Shown one piece after another: positions 34,385 to 43,630 of a stretch of 64,000 nt of DNA. Below the pieces are notes generated by a model that was given only the letters and a program-made list of their open reading frames with translations, had not been told where the DNA came from and made no database searches. The DNA comes from Viridibacterium silvisoli (GTDB lineage Bacteria; Pseudomonadota; Gammaproteobacteria; Burkholderiales; Rhodocyclaceae). The stretch is from the NCBI RefSeq assembly GCF_036017035.1, contig NZ_JAYXHS010000002.1, forward strand, positions 1,078,039 to 1,142,038. Direction: 5' to 3'. Each line of letters begins with the position of its first letter. Positions within the stretch are counted from its first letter, which is position 1. The translations under genes were made by a program, and so were the position numbers.

Positions 34385-37294
34385 TTAGCCGCAGCTACCA
34401 ACCGCTCCGCAGGCCGTGCAGAAGTCGCAACCGTCTTTGCGGATAACCGACGTATTGCCACATTCATTGCAGCGAGCGCCTTGCATGACGCGCGGAGTAT
34501 TGTCGTCGCGTGGCATCTCGAGAATGCCCATTTCGCGCGTTGGATATCCGTTCTCGTCGAGCACGCCCAGCATGGCGTAACGGTGAATCATCAGGCGTGC
34601 AACGTAGGCGACCGTTGAAGGCCAGTTCTGTTGGCGGCGGGTGCCCGGTACGAAAGCCATGAAGTCGCCGAGCGGCTCCGGATAGTTGAGTAGCTTGCGC
34701 AGCTTCATGCCGATCCACGCGGGGTCCAGCACGCGCATATCGAGTGACAGCAGGCGTGCGAGTCCATCCAGCGCACGCGGGTAGTTGCCGGACAGCCACA
34801 TGGAGTACGGGCGCGTGACGCCCGCGGGGTTGCCTGTCTCCGGGTTTGGCAGGGAGATTTCTTTCAACCCGAGTACGAAGTCTTCGCCAGTGGCCGGGTT
34901 GGCGATATCTACGGTCCAGGACAGCGTGCCGTCCGTGCCGGTTTTCGGCTCCTGCACGCTGAAGACAGCGTCCTGAACCGGTGTCGGACCACTGGTTTCG
35001 AAAGCGCCGAGCTTTTCACAGCGATAGCGAACGATTTGCGCGAACGCGGAAACGACGCCCGGTACGCGGCGCTTCTCGCCATGCGGGGGGAAGGGGAGAT
35101 CAATGCCGACTTCACCAACGGTTGAGGCCAGTGCGTCCAGCTTGAGCTTGAGCCAGGCGTGGTCATTGGCGCGCATGTCCATTGACAGTGTCTTGGCGAG
35201 GGCACCAAGGCCACGGGGCTGGTCTGCGCCATTGACCCACACCTCGAAGGGGAAGTTGTCGCGCCGGCGGCCATCTTCGCTGGCATCCACGTGCCCCACG
35301 AAAATGGCGAAAGAACCCTGCGGGCTTTCCAGCATGTAAGTCCAGGATGAGTTGCCATCGGGTAACTCGGGGCGGCCGGGCCAGCGCAGGCTGGCCAATA
35401 CGGGTGCGGGCAGCGAGGGGATGGACAGGCGACGATTCGGATCGCTCAGTACCACGTCATTGGGCGAGCGCGTGTCTTCCTTTGCGTGACCCGTGTCGAC
35501 GGACAGTACGGAGCCAAGGATCTTGTTGGGACGGTAAGTGGCAAGGCCTTTCAGGCCGGACTTCCACGCCGACATGTACAGGTCTTCGAACTCACCGTAA
35601 GGGTAGTCTTCCGGTACGTTTACGGTCTTCGATATGCTGGTGTCAATGTAGGGGGCCACAGCGGCGACCATGTCCTTGTGCGCCAGAGCCGAGATCTCCA
35701 GGGCGGTGACGAAAGCTTCTGGCAGCGCGTCTACGTCGCCTCCGAGATGACGGTATAGACGCCAGGCGTAGTCCTCCACCGCATAGTGCTTGTGCGTGCC
35801 GTCGGCCATGCGCTTCTTGCGCGTGTAGGTCCACGAGAAGGGCGGCTCGATACCGTTCGATGCATTGTCGGCAAAGGCCAGCGAGATCGTGCCGGTCGGG
35901 GCGATGGAGAGCAGGTGCGAATTGCGGATGCCGTGCTTGCGGATCTGCTCCTTGATCTCTACGGGCAGGCGCGAGGCGAAATTGCCGCCCGAGAGATAGA
36001 GGTCTGCATTGAACAACGGAAAGGCTCCGCGCTCGCGCGCAAGTTCGATGGAAGCGAGATAGGCGCGGTCGCGCATGAGGGCGCTTATCTCGCTTGCCTT
36101 GGCACGTGCAGCAGGCGTGTCATAGCGCAGGCCGAGCATGATCAATGCATCGCCAAGGCCCGTGAAACCGAGGCCGATGCGGCGCTTGCTGGCGGCTTCC
36201 TGCTGTTGTTGTGGCAATGGCCAGTGGGTCGCGTCGAGCACGTTGTCGAGCATGCGTGTCGAAGTCTCGACGATCTTGCCGAAAGCGGTCTCGTCGAAGC
36301 GTGCATTGGCCGTGAAGGGTTCGCGCACGAACAGCGTGAGATTGATCGAGCCAAGGCAGCAGCAGCCATACGGCGGTAGTGGCTGTTCTGCGCAAGGGTT
36401 GGTGGATTCGATGGTCTCGCAGTAGTTGAGGTTGTTGTCGCGGTTGATGCGGTCTAGAAACAGGATGCCTGGCTCGGCGTGGTCGTATGTCGAACGCATG
36501 ATCTGCTCCCACAGATCACGCGCTGGAATCTTGCGATATACCCACCAGCCATCTTCGCGTTGCCAGGCGCCACTCTCCTTGAGTTCGGAGCCTGGTTCGG
36601 CGCGATGCGCGAGTTCGACCTCGCCACTGGCCTCGACGGCTTTCATGAACACATCGGTGACGCCGACGGAGATGTTGAAATTGGACAAGTCGCCGTCGTC
36701 TTTGGCATGGATGAAGGCTTCGATGTCCGGATGATCACAGCGCAACACACCCATCTGCGCTCCACGACGCGCGCCGGCTGATTCGACTGTTTCGCATGAA
36801 CGATCGAAGACGCGCATATATGAGACGGGCCCGCTGGCACGCGACTGCGTGCCGCGCACCATGGCGCCCATCGGCCGGATGCTGGAGAAGTCATAGCCGA
36901 CACCGCCGCCACGACGCATTGTTTCTGCCGCGTGTGACAGGGCGGTGTAGATGCCTGGGCGACCATTGGACTCCTCGGTGACGGAGTCACCCACCGGCTG
37001 GACGAAGCAGTTGATCAGCGTGGCCGTGAGCGTTGTTCCCGCTGCGGAGTTGATACGGCCTGCCGGCACGAATCCCTGTTCCTGGGCGCTCAGAAAGCGC
37101 TCTTCCCAGTAGCTGCGCCGATCTTCGTTCTCGACCGCAGCCAGCGCGCGGGCGACGCGGCTGCGTACCTCGCGAGCACTGGTCTCGTTACCCTTGGCAT
37201 ACTTCTCGACCAACACCTCACCGGAAATTTCCTGATCAGCCAAGGGGGCCAGCGTGCTGGTGGAGTGCGAATCGGTCGGCAGATACTTGGTCAT
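34385..37294 (-). CDS. nrdJ: Adenosylcobalamin-dependent (class II) ribonucleotide reductase
   Basis: This class-II reductase makes deoxyribonucleotides with a B12 radical and needs no oxygen. The 969-residue product has the catalytic core motifs STNPCAEQPLPPYG (active-site cysteine), LGSINL and SIAPTGTISLAF. Two C-terminal regions look like tandem TSCPD domains (both with SMDMR or SLDMR and W-K-LKLD/W-MKLRKL patterns). The tail is a zinc-ribbon-like CNECG...CDFCTACGAVGSCG that carries the redox-active cysteines. ATG 37294 (MTKYLPTD) is preferred over 37345 since a gagg lies just upstream. No cobalamin riboswitch box was recognised upstream. Confidence 0.92.
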   Translation of the reverse strand: MTKYLPTDSHSTSTLAPLADQEISGEVLVEKYAKGNETSAREVRSRVARALAAVENEDRRSYWEERFLSAQEQGFVPAGRINSAAGTTLTATLINCFVQPVGDSVTEESNGRPGIYTALSHAAETMRRGGGVGYDFSSIRPMGAMVRGTQSRASGPVSYMRVFDRSCETVESAGARRGAQMGVLRCDHPDIEAFIHAKDDGDLSNFNISVGVTDVFMKAVEASGEVELAHRAEPGSELKESGAWQREDGWWVYRKIPARDLWEQIMRSTYDHAEPGILFLDRINRDNNLNYCETIESTNPCAEQPLPPYGCCCLGSINLTLFVREPFTANARFDETAFGKIVETSTRMLDNVLDATHWPLPQQQQEAASKRRIGLGFTGLGDALIMLGLRYDTPAARAKASEISALMRDRAYLASIELARERGAFPLFNADLYLSGGNFASRLPVEIKEQIRKHGIRNSHLLSIAPTGTISLAFADNASNGIEPPFSWTYTRKKRMADGTHKHYAVEDYAWRLYRHLGGDVDALPEAFVTALEISALAHKDMVAAVAPYIDTSISKTVNVPEDYPYGEFEDLYMSAWKSGLKGLATYRPNKILGSVLSVDTGHAKEDTRSPNDVVLSDPNRRLSIPSLPAPVLASLRWPGRPELPDGNSSWTYMLESPQGSFAIFVGHVDASEDGRRRDNFPFEVWVNGADQPRGLGALAKTLSMDMRANDHAWLKLKLDALASTVGEVGIDLPFPPHGEKRRVPGVVSAFAQIVRYRCEKLGAFETSGPTPVQDAVFSVQEPKTGTDGTLSWTVDIANPATGEDFVLGLKEISLPNPETGNPAGVTRPYSMWLSGNYPRALDGLARLLSLDMRVLDPAWIGMKLRKLLNYPEPLGDFMAFVPGTRRQQNWPSTVAYVARLMIHRYAMLGVLDENGYPTREMGILEMPRDDNTPRVMQGARCNECGNTSVIRKDGCDFCTACGAVGSCG

Positions 37295-37352
37295 GAGTAC
37301 CTCGCAGAAAGCTTGGGAAAGGCTGGATGACTGCGGGCAGCTCACCCGGAGT

Positions 37353-37373
37353 CGGTCGAATCGGATTCGACCG
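37353..37373. repeat. 9-bp perfect inverted repeat upstream of nrdJ
   Basis: cggtcgaat (37353-37361) and attcgaccg (37365-37373) around a 3-base loop, 59 bases upstream of the nrdJ start and downstream of the HDOD stop. No T-tract follows on either strand, so an operator is as likely as a terminator. It does not resemble an NrdR box. Confidence 0.5.
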
Positions 37374-37499
37374 CTGGGGCGACGGCGAATTCCGTTATCA
37401 GATGGTTTTCATCTTAGCGCTTGAGCGGGGCGAGGTCGTGATCGGCATGAACCCGGTCTGCTAATGGAAACGCTGCAGTCCGTGCTTGGGGTGCCGAGC

Positions 37500-38351
37500 C
37501 TAGCTTGCCGCAATACCAAGAGACGCCAGCATTTCGTGGAGCTGGGCCTCGCAATGCACGATAAGAGACGGCAGCTCTTCGGTTTCGATATCGCCGAGTA
37601 CCAGAATCGACTCAGGCAGGCTGGCGATGGTGTCGTCGAGGGAGGCACCCGCTTCGCACATTTCATCGATACGCCGGACGATATTGAGTACGGCTGCCCC
37701 CTGGGAATACTCACCCGCGCTTTCGGGATGCAATTGCTCGCCGACGGTGGCGCCAATGCTTACCGGCATGCGCCAGCTTTGCGCGAGCGCCGCGCCGACC
37801 TCGGCAAAATCGCAGCCGATCAGCTGGCGCTCACGTGTTGCGAGCGCTTCCAGCGACATGCCGGCCGTTCCCATGACCAGATCGGAGAGATCCGGGATGG
37901 CGTGGTACATCACCAGATGCCCCATGTCGGCAAGCAGGCCGAGCAGGAAGTGACGTTCCGTATCGTTGCTGCCTTGCGTCTGCGCGATACCGCGGCAGAG
38001 CAGGGCGCAGCGCACCGAACCGCGCCAGAAGCGGGCCATGTCCATGCGTTGCGGACGAATACCGCCAAAGGTTGCCGCGATCGAGCTGGCGAGAATGACG
38101 TCGCCGACCTGTTCCAACCCGGCCAGGCTGATCGCGCGGCTGATGGTTTCGATGCGCCGTGGATAGCCATAGAAAGCACTATTGGCCAGACGCAGCAAGG
38201 CCGCGCTGAGGGCAGGGTCGCTGCCGATCAGATCGGAAAGGGTGTTCAGGGAGATATCGGGATCGTCCAGTGCCTGTCTTACGCGGTAGTAGACGCTTGG
38301 CAGACTGGCGAGCTTGTCGAGACTTGCGACGAGTTCCTGTGCAACATGCAT
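37500..38351 (-). CDS. HDOD domain protein
   Basis: The 283-residue protein is almost entirely an HDOD domain, a degenerate HD-type helical fold common in signalling proteins but usually without hydrolase residues. Hallmarks are LPSVYYRVRQAL, DPALSAALLRLANSAFYG and the second conserved block LLGLLADMGHLVMYH. No effector domain is attached. It is encoded ahead of nrdJ on the same strand and after the 526-residue PilZ-like protein. Function unknown; a longer HDOD protein with REC and GGDEF is at 48084. Confidence 0.85.
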   Translation of the reverse strand: MHVAQELVASLDKLASLPSVYYRVRQALDDPDISLNTLSDLIGSDPALSAALLRLANSAFYGYPRRIETISRAISLAGLEQVGDVILASSIAATFGGIRPQRMDMARFWRGSVRCALLCRGIAQTQGSNDTERHFLLGLLADMGHLVMYHAIPDLSDLVMGTAGMSLEALATRERQLIGCDFAEVGAALAQSWRMPVSIGATVGEQLHPESAGEYSQGAAVLNIVRRIDEMCEAGASLDDTIASLPESILVLGDIETEELPSLIVHCEAQLHEMLASLGIAAS

Positions 38352-38410
38352 ACGTGATCGGCCCGATGAGGTTGAGAACGACGTTGTAGGCAGTGTACTG
38401 CGGGAAGTGC

Positions 38411-39991
38411 TCAGACCCTTCGCAGTTGAATCAGCTCGCAGGAGGCGAGCCTTTCAAAAGAGCCGGTCACTTCAAAGCGTACATTGCCATCCTGCTGGGC
38501 AACCAGCAGCGACATTCCCTTGTTTACGTCACCAACCGGTGCAAGTAAACCCGGGCCTCCATCAAAGCATTGCACGCGCGGCAGCAACAGCACAGGAATC
38601 GCATGCGTGTGACCGTCAGGCAGGGTCTTGTCGATGGAGGTCGGCATGCCGGTACCGCCCAATCTTTCGAGACCCAGTTCGCAGTCTTTATCTTCCACGT
38701 TGCGCGCGCGCCGCACGATGCAGATGTGCACGTTGGAGCGCTCCAGCGGCCGCATCGCGACGACTTCGCCAACCGAAATATGGCGTGTGTGTTCGCTGGC
38801 CTGGCGCAGGCCAAAGCCCGAACGGCTCTGGTCCAGGATGCGCCATTCGCTGGCGACCGAAAGGCCTTTGCCGACGCCTTCCTGCTTGTCTGACTTGCGG
38901 CGGCGGAAGGCTGCACTGGTCAGGAAGTTGCGGATCGGATCGAAGCCACTGACCAGTTCAGCCAATGGTTGGTAGTCGCGGCGAATGTGACGGCGAGACT
39001 TGGCGTCCGACCACTGCTCCATGCAGCGCGACAGCATGAATGCGTATGAAGCTTCGTTGGCCACCATCGGCAAGCCCAGTTTGGTGGCATGCAAGCCTTG
39101 GCGCAGACCGGACAGTTGTTGGGTGGCGCGCTCGATCAGTGGGCGGCAATCCAGGAGGTATTCCTTCTCCTGCAGGGTTTGGTCAGGCGCAAGCTGGGTT
39201 GGGCCCCGCGGGGCCTCCGAGAATACGAACAAGGCCTTGGCATGCTCCGCCGGTTGCTCGGTGGTCAATTGCGCCAGATGGCCAAAGCGTTCGACGTAGA
39301 AGCGGATGCGCCCGAGTTCGGCGGATTCGAGGCTGACGGGGTCAACCAGATTCATCAGGCAATCGCGTACGACGACCTGTTCCAGGGTTTCCGGATTGCG
39401 CGTATCGATGGAGTAGTCGATGAGCTGATGCTTCTGCGCCATCGACAACAGCTTGCGGAACAGTTTCCAGCGCCGCGGCGAGCCGGGCGTATGCGCGCGA
39501 TGCGCCACCATGGCACGGCGATGGATCAACTGCGCGGAGCGTAGAAGGGAGGTTGCGAAAACCTTGCTGTTCAGGCGACGCTGCCAATTGCTCTTGTCCA
39601 GCGCCTGCACGATGTGCATATAGCCTTCGGAAAGGCTCTTCAAAAGCTGATCGGCGCTATTCGCAGCCTGTTTGCTGGCGGAGTCGATAGGCAGACGGCA
39701 TTGGTCGAGCTGCTGCTCGAGCCGTTTGAGCATGGGCTCGGCATAGCCGATGATCTGCTCGAGCTGGCGGAATTTGCGGTTGGCTGAGCCGGTGCTGGTC
39801 GAGATTTCCAGGACGCGCTGGCCCAGGCTGTCGATGACGGTCAGCGGATTGTCGGCTGGCAGGTCGGCGAACCAGCGCGACATTTCGCGACTGACCGGCG
39901 AAACCGTGTCGCCGTCACCCTGCAGCACGTTCTTGAACAGGCTCAGGCGCGCCATGCGTGCAGAAATCAGCGCGGGGATTCGCATATCCAA
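38411..39991 (-). CDS. Uncharacterised protein with C-terminal PilZ-like region
   Basis: The 526-residue protein is not recognised by name. It is soluble in appearance, with no signal peptide or clear membrane helix. The N-terminal ~250 residues are helix-rich (for example LEQIIGYAEPMLKRLEQQL), and the middle is also mostly helical. Near the C-terminus the stretch RILDQSRSGFGLR fits the [D/N]xSxxG signature of PilZ c-di-GMP-binding domains, with basic residues (FRRRKSDK) about 20 positions before it where the RxxxR motif would be. It lies 59 bases upstream of the HDOD gene on the same strand. A c-di-GMP effector is a reasonable guess, not shown. Confidence 0.6.
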   Translation of the reverse strand: MDMRIPALISARMARLSLFKNVLQGDGDTVSPVSREMSRWFADLPADNPLTVIDSLGQRVLEISTSTGSANRKFRQLEQIIGYAEPMLKRLEQQLDQCRLPIDSASKQAANSADQLLKSLSEGYMHIVQALDKSNWQRRLNSKVFATSLLRSAQLIHRRAMVAHRAHTPGSPRRWKLFRKLLSMAQKHQLIDYSIDTRNPETLEQVVVRDCLMNLVDPVSLESAELGRIRFYVERFGHLAQLTTEQPAEHAKALFVFSEAPRGPTQLAPDQTLQEKEYLLDCRPLIERATQQLSGLRQGLHATKLGLPMVANEASYAFMLSRCMEQWSDAKSRRHIRRDYQPLAELVSGFDPIRNFLTSAAFRRRKSDKQEGVGKGLSVASEWRILDQSRSGFGLRQASEHTRHISVGEVVAMRPLERSNVHICIVRRARNVEDKDCELGLERLGGTGMPTSIDKTLPDGHTHAIPVLLLPRVQCFDGGPGLLAPVGDVNKGMSLLVAQQDGNVRFEVTGSFERLASCELIQLRRV

Positions 39992-40221
39992 GTGAACATC
40001 CAGTCGGTACGTAAGACAATTAATGAAAGAAACGACCCGCGCCGGCCGAAACTTGAACGGCGTGGCGGTGTTCCGACTGGAGGATTATGCGCCCGGGCGA
40101 CTGACGGCAAGCTTGCTGCCGCGTATCGGGCGATGGGTGGCGTGGAAGGCTGGGGGAGCGTTCGTCAGGACGGTGCAGGCCGGATCAGGAAGGTTGTGGC
40201 ATGTCCGGCCGTTTTGCAAGA

Positions 40222-40449
40222 TCAGGCGCGTACGGCGGGGTCGAGCATGCGCTCAATGAGATTGATGCGGTCGCGCACCATGAGCTTGCGTTTCTTCAGG
40301 CGGTGCAGCACCAACTCGTCGTTATAGGCATTGCCCAGACCACTGATGGTGTCGTTGATCTGGCGATGCTCGTCACGAAGTGAGGCCAAGCGAATCTCCA
40401 GGCTCATTGCTTGCTCAAAGCTAGTAGCGTTCGTCGTCTCGTTCGTCAT
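40222..40449 (-). CDS. DUF465 (YdcH) family small protein
   Basis: The 75-residue, highly charged helical protein contains LRDEHRQINDTI and VLHRLKKRKLMVRDRI, the pattern of the DUF465/YdcH family. Function unknown. It is transcribed alone. The 230 bases to the next minus-strand gene (39992-40221) show no convincing feature. Confidence 0.8.
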   Translation of the reverse strand: MTNETTNATSFEQAMSLEIRLASLRDEHRQINDTISGLGNAYNDELVLHRLKKRKLMVRDRINLIERMLDPAVRA

Positions 40450-40673
40450 TTCGTCCTCCAGCTTTGTAAGGGCTGACCGTTAGATTTTCCATGACTGATG
40501 ATTTTGTCGAACCAGCCACAGTCACACATCTTTACAACAACGGCTTGAACTTACGGAAATTGAAACCGATCTAGCAATAGGTAAGGGGCACGTAAGCGAT
40601 TTGCAACATACGAAGGCGCAGTACAAGGCCACCATTTTCGTGATGGCCTAACCTCAGTAAAGGAGGGCAAGCC

Positions 40674-40907
40674 ATGTTGGTCGTCTTGAACAATCCGATC
40701 CTGTATGTGGTTGACTATCCTTCTGTTGATGGGCTGGAAGCCATTGACAAACGTCGCGCCAAAGGCGTTTTTCTTCACGGAACAACTGCTCAGAAATTCC
40801 GTGATGAACTAGCCGATGCGCTGGCTCACGGTGAGAGTGCTGATGAACTGGATATCTGTCTTGACCAGTTCGAAGCGCTCTTTACGCAGCCAGCCATTTA
40901 CCAATAG
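40674..40907 (+). CDS. DUF3567-like small protein
   Basis: The 77-residue protein (MLVVLNNPILYVVDYP...) has the spacing and motifs of the DUF3567 family, restricted mainly to betaproteobacteria: a first strand, EAIDKRRAKGVFLHG, then a helical half ending QFEALFTQPAIYQ. An excellent ribosome site (aaaggagg) lies about 7 bases before the ATG. Function unknown. The 224 bases upstream (40450-40673) hold no clear gene or promoter. Confidence 0.7.
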   Translation: MLVVLNNPILYVVDYPSVDGLEAIDKRRAKGVFLHGTTAQKFRDELADALAHGESADELDICLDQFEALFTQPAIYQ

Positions 40908-40993
40908 TGATCCTGCCCGGAAAAACCCTGTCCGTTCAGCTTAGACGGGTGCCTGCGAATTAGTTCATAGGGACAAACCGCTATTTGTTCTGC

Positions 40994-41021
40994 GCGGCTC
41001 CACGCCGGTGGCGTGGGCCGC
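40994..41021. repeat. GC-rich hairpin between DUF3567-like gene and greB
   Basis: ccacgcc (41000-41006) pairs with ggcgtgg (41010-41016), extended by gcggc/gccgc after a one-base bulge. No T-run follows, so it may be a weak terminator or an RNA structure. Confidence 0.5.
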
Positions 41022-41100
41022 GTACGAACTGCGCGATAGCACCGGTGTCATTCTTTTGTCACCCGATACAATTGCGCATCATCTCGTTGCGGCAGCAGTC

Positions 41101-41646
41101 ATGAACAAGGCTTTTACCAAAGAAAGTGAACAGGAAGATGACGAAGAGCTAGAGGCTCCCGGTCTTCCGGCGGGTACGCGCAACTACATGACGCGTACCG
41201 GTTTCAATCGCCTCAAGGCCGAACTGGATCACTTGCTGCGTACCGAGCGGCCCGAGGTCGTGCAGATCGTCTCCTGGGCTGCATCGAATGGAGATCGCTC
41301 GGAGAATGGCGATTACATATATGGCAAGCGCCGCCTCCGCGAAATCGACCGGCGCATCCGCTTCCTGATCAAGAGACTCGAGACGGCAACGGTCGTCGAC
41401 CCGACTGAACAAGAGAACATCGATCAGGTGTTCTTCGGTGCAACCGTGCGTGTGGCCGACGTAGATGGTGAGGAGGCGGAATACCAGATCGTGGGTGTCG
41501 ATGAAGCCAACGCTTCGGAAGGGCGCATCAGCTGGATTTCGCCAATGGCCACCGCACTGTTGAAAGCGCGTGAAGGCGACACCATCAAGGTGCCTACGCC
41601 AGCCGGGCCGCGTGAGCTGGACGTCGTCGGTATCCGCTACATCTGA
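41101..41646 (+). CDS. greB: Transcription elongation factor GreB
   Basis: GreB stimulates cleavage of longer backtracked transcripts by RNA polymerase. The 181-residue product starts MNKAFTKES at ATG 41101, and a short acidic insert (EQEDDEELEAP) precedes the coiled coil. The tip motif reads GDRSENGDYIYGKRRLREIDRR, diagnostic of GreB over GreA. It ends GPRELDVVGIRYI. The upstream in-frame start at 41008 would begin inside the hairpin and is not used. It converges on the sensor kinase gene with a 21-base gap. Confidence 0.95.
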   Translation: MNKAFTKESEQEDDEELEAPGLPAGTRNYMTRTGFNRLKAELDHLLRTERPEVVQIVSWAASNGDRSENGDYIYGKRRLREIDRRIRFLIKRLETATVVDPTEQENIDQVFFGATVRVADVDGEEAEYQIVGVDEANASEGRISWISPMATALLKAREGDTIKVPTPAGPRELDVVGIRYI

Positions 41647-41667
41647 AGCGGGCTGTCTGGCGCCGTA

Positions 41668-43536
41668 CTACATCCGGGTTTCGGGTCCCAACGGCACTTC
41701 GCGGCGCCGGCGTCGCACGACGGATACCCGATGCGGCAGCGTGAAGATGAATCGCGCGCCTTCGCCAGGGCTGGATTCCGCCCAGATCCTGCCGCCGTGC
41801 CGCTCAATGATGCGGCGCACCGAAGCCAGCCCGATGCCCGTGCCGCCAAAACCCTGATCGCCATGCAATTGCTGGAACGGCTGGAACAGCCGCTTGGCGT
41901 GAGCCATGTCGAAACCGACGCCGTTGTCGGCAATCGAGTAATTCATACAATCCGGCGTAGGGTGGGCGGTGATCGTGATTTCGCCGACAGACTCGCCGCG
42001 CGTGAATTTCCAGGCGTTGTGCAGGAGATTGGATAGCGCGTTGCGTAGCAAGGCTTCGTCGCCTTCGGCTTGTAGTTCCGGTTGCAGATGCAGTTTGACG
42101 ACCCGGTCTGGTTCGGCGATACGCAGCTCTTCGAAAAGGTCGCTGACCAGATTGCTCAGCTGTACCGGGCGTACATTCAGCGGGCGGCGCGAAACGTTGG
42201 CGAGATTGAGCAACTCGTCGATCAGCTCGCCCATGCGCACACTGGCGCGACCGATGCGCGCGAGATAGTCCTTGCCCTGTGCATCGAGCTTGTCGCCACT
42301 GTCTTCCAGCAAGGCGTGGGCGAAGCCATTGATGGCGCGCAGGGGCGTGCGCAGATCATGCGAGACGGAGTAACTGAAGCCGACCAGATCGCGGTTGGAT
42401 TGCTCCAGCTCCGCAGTCCGCCGGCTGACCCGCTCTTCCAGCGAGGTGTTGATTTCACTCAGTTCGGCGCGATCGAGTTCGCGTTGTCGGGTGTCGTGGA
42501 AGATGATCCAGCCCGTGAGCGCGAGGAGGCTGATCAGCAGACAGCCTCCCACCACAACGCGGTTGCGCATTTCGAAATAGTTGGCCAAGGCCCCGTCTTG
42601 TGGGCGTGAAATGCCGACCAGCAATGGGTAATGGCTGAGGCGACGATAGGCCGTGATGTGTGGCACGCCGTCGATCTGCATGGCGCCACTGAACACCAGG
42701 GAGCGCGACTGATCACTGCTTTGGGTAGAGCTACCGAAGATGGGGGCCGACGATTGATCCGAACCCATCAAGGCGTCAACGGTCGGGTAGCGCAACAGCA
42801 GGCGCCCGTCGCTGGATAGCAGGCTGATCGTGTCGCGTGGCGCGAACTGGATGTCGTGATAGAACTGCTCGAAATAGCGGGTGCTGATGAGCCCACTGGC
42901 AATACCGATCAGCTTGCCGCCGATGCCCGTGATGCCTTGTTCGACGGGGATGAACCATTCCTTGCCATCTTGCGTGTTGAGGCGAATCGGCAGGCCGATG
43001 CGCATGCCTGCGTCCGGCATGCTGCGCCAGGCCGGAACGGCAACAGGCGGATAGTTCGCGGCTGCGCGCAACCACGGTTGCTGCACGAGGAGCAAGGGTT
43101 GGCCATGCGCATCCGTGATGGACAGGGCTGCCGCGTGGGGGGCCGATTTGAGCCAGTTGCGGGCGTAAGTGCTGAGCGTGTCGACCGATGCCTGGCTGAT
43201 GCGGGGTTCGTTGTCGAGCAAGCGGGTGAGAAATTGCAGGCTCGAATCCATGTGGCCAACGGTACGCGCCACGTGCTCTTCCAGGGCTCGCGCCAGACTG
43301 ACCAGTTCGGTTTGCTGGCGGGCGAGCTCACGTTGGCGGTCGCGCGCGACCAGTGCCCAGACACTGATAACGATGACGATGAAAATCAGCGCGTAGCTGC
43401 CGAAGAACAGCAGCGCCAGGCGCTGACCGGGCGCGGCGACCGGACGCGGGTGTAACGGAGCGCGCAATGAGAGTGGCGCGGAGGTGGGCTTGCGTCCGGT
43501 GCTGGCAGGAGGGAGATCCGCTTGCGGGGCGTTCAT
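41668..43536 (-). CDS. Membrane sensor histidine kinase with periplasmic sensor
   Basis: This is a 622-residue two-component sensor with TM1 at about 40-63, a ~260-residue periplasmic region resembling a dCache-type domain, and TM2 at about 327-347. HisKA follows with His393 (SYSVSHDLRTPLRAINGF), then HATPase_c with NALSNLLHNAWKFT, DNGVGFD and GGTGIGL. The HisKA subtype is the phytochrome-like/Cph1 type. No response regulator is adjacent, so it is an orphan. It diverges from htpG; the htpG promoter lies between the two starts. Confidence 0.88.
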   Translation of the reverse strand: MNAPQADLPPASTGRKPTSAPLSLRAPLHPRPVAAPGQRLALLFFGSYALIFIVIVISVWALVARDRQRELARQQTELVSLARALEEHVARTVGHMDSSLQFLTRLLDNEPRISQASVDTLSTYARNWLKSAPHAAALSITDAHGQPLLLVQQPWLRAAANYPPVAVPAWRSMPDAGMRIGLPIRLNTQDGKEWFIPVEQGITGIGGKLIGIASGLISTRYFEQFYHDIQFAPRDTISLLSSDGRLLLRYPTVDALMGSDQSSAPIFGSSTQSSDQSRSLVFSGAMQIDGVPHITAYRRLSHYPLLVGISRPQDGALANYFEMRNRVVVGGCLLISLLALTGWIIFHDTRQRELDRAELSEINTSLEERVSRRTAELEQSNRDLVGFSYSVSHDLRTPLRAINGFAHALLEDSGDKLDAQGKDYLARIGRASVRMGELIDELLNLANVSRRPLNVRPVQLSNLVSDLFEELRIAEPDRVVKLHLQPELQAEGDEALLRNALSNLLHNAWKFTRGESVGEITITAHPTPDCMNYSIADNGVGFDMAHAKRLFQPFQQLHGDQGFGGTGIGLASVRRIIERHGGRIWAESSPGEGARFIFTLPHRVSVVRRRRREVPLGPETRM

Positions 43537-43554
43537 GAATGCCTGTTGACCGCT

Positions 43555-43582
43555 CTTGAAATGGGTGAAAACTGCCCAATAT
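43555..43582 (+). promoter_or_regulatory. Candidate sigma-32 heat-shock promoter of htpG
   Basis: CTTGAAA (43555-43561), a 13-base spacer and CCCAATAT (43575-43582) match the sigma-32 consensus CTTGAAA/CCCCATNT at all but one position. The site lies about 50 bases before the htpG ATG, as expected for a heat-shock gene. Confidence 0.75.
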
Positions 43583-43630
43583 TACGTCGGTCTTCCAACT
43601 TTACCTCCACAGAATAAAAGGAGCTTTTCC

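Noticed and set aside
37295..37499. Cobalamin riboswitch upstream of nrdJ
   Set aside because: The gap is long enough, but no B12-box-like GCCACTG or typical core was recognised.
40023..40259. 78-codon plus-strand frame between the PilZ-like and DUF465 genes
   Set aside because: No ribosome site or family resemblance, and it overlaps the 3' end of the DUF465 gene antisense.
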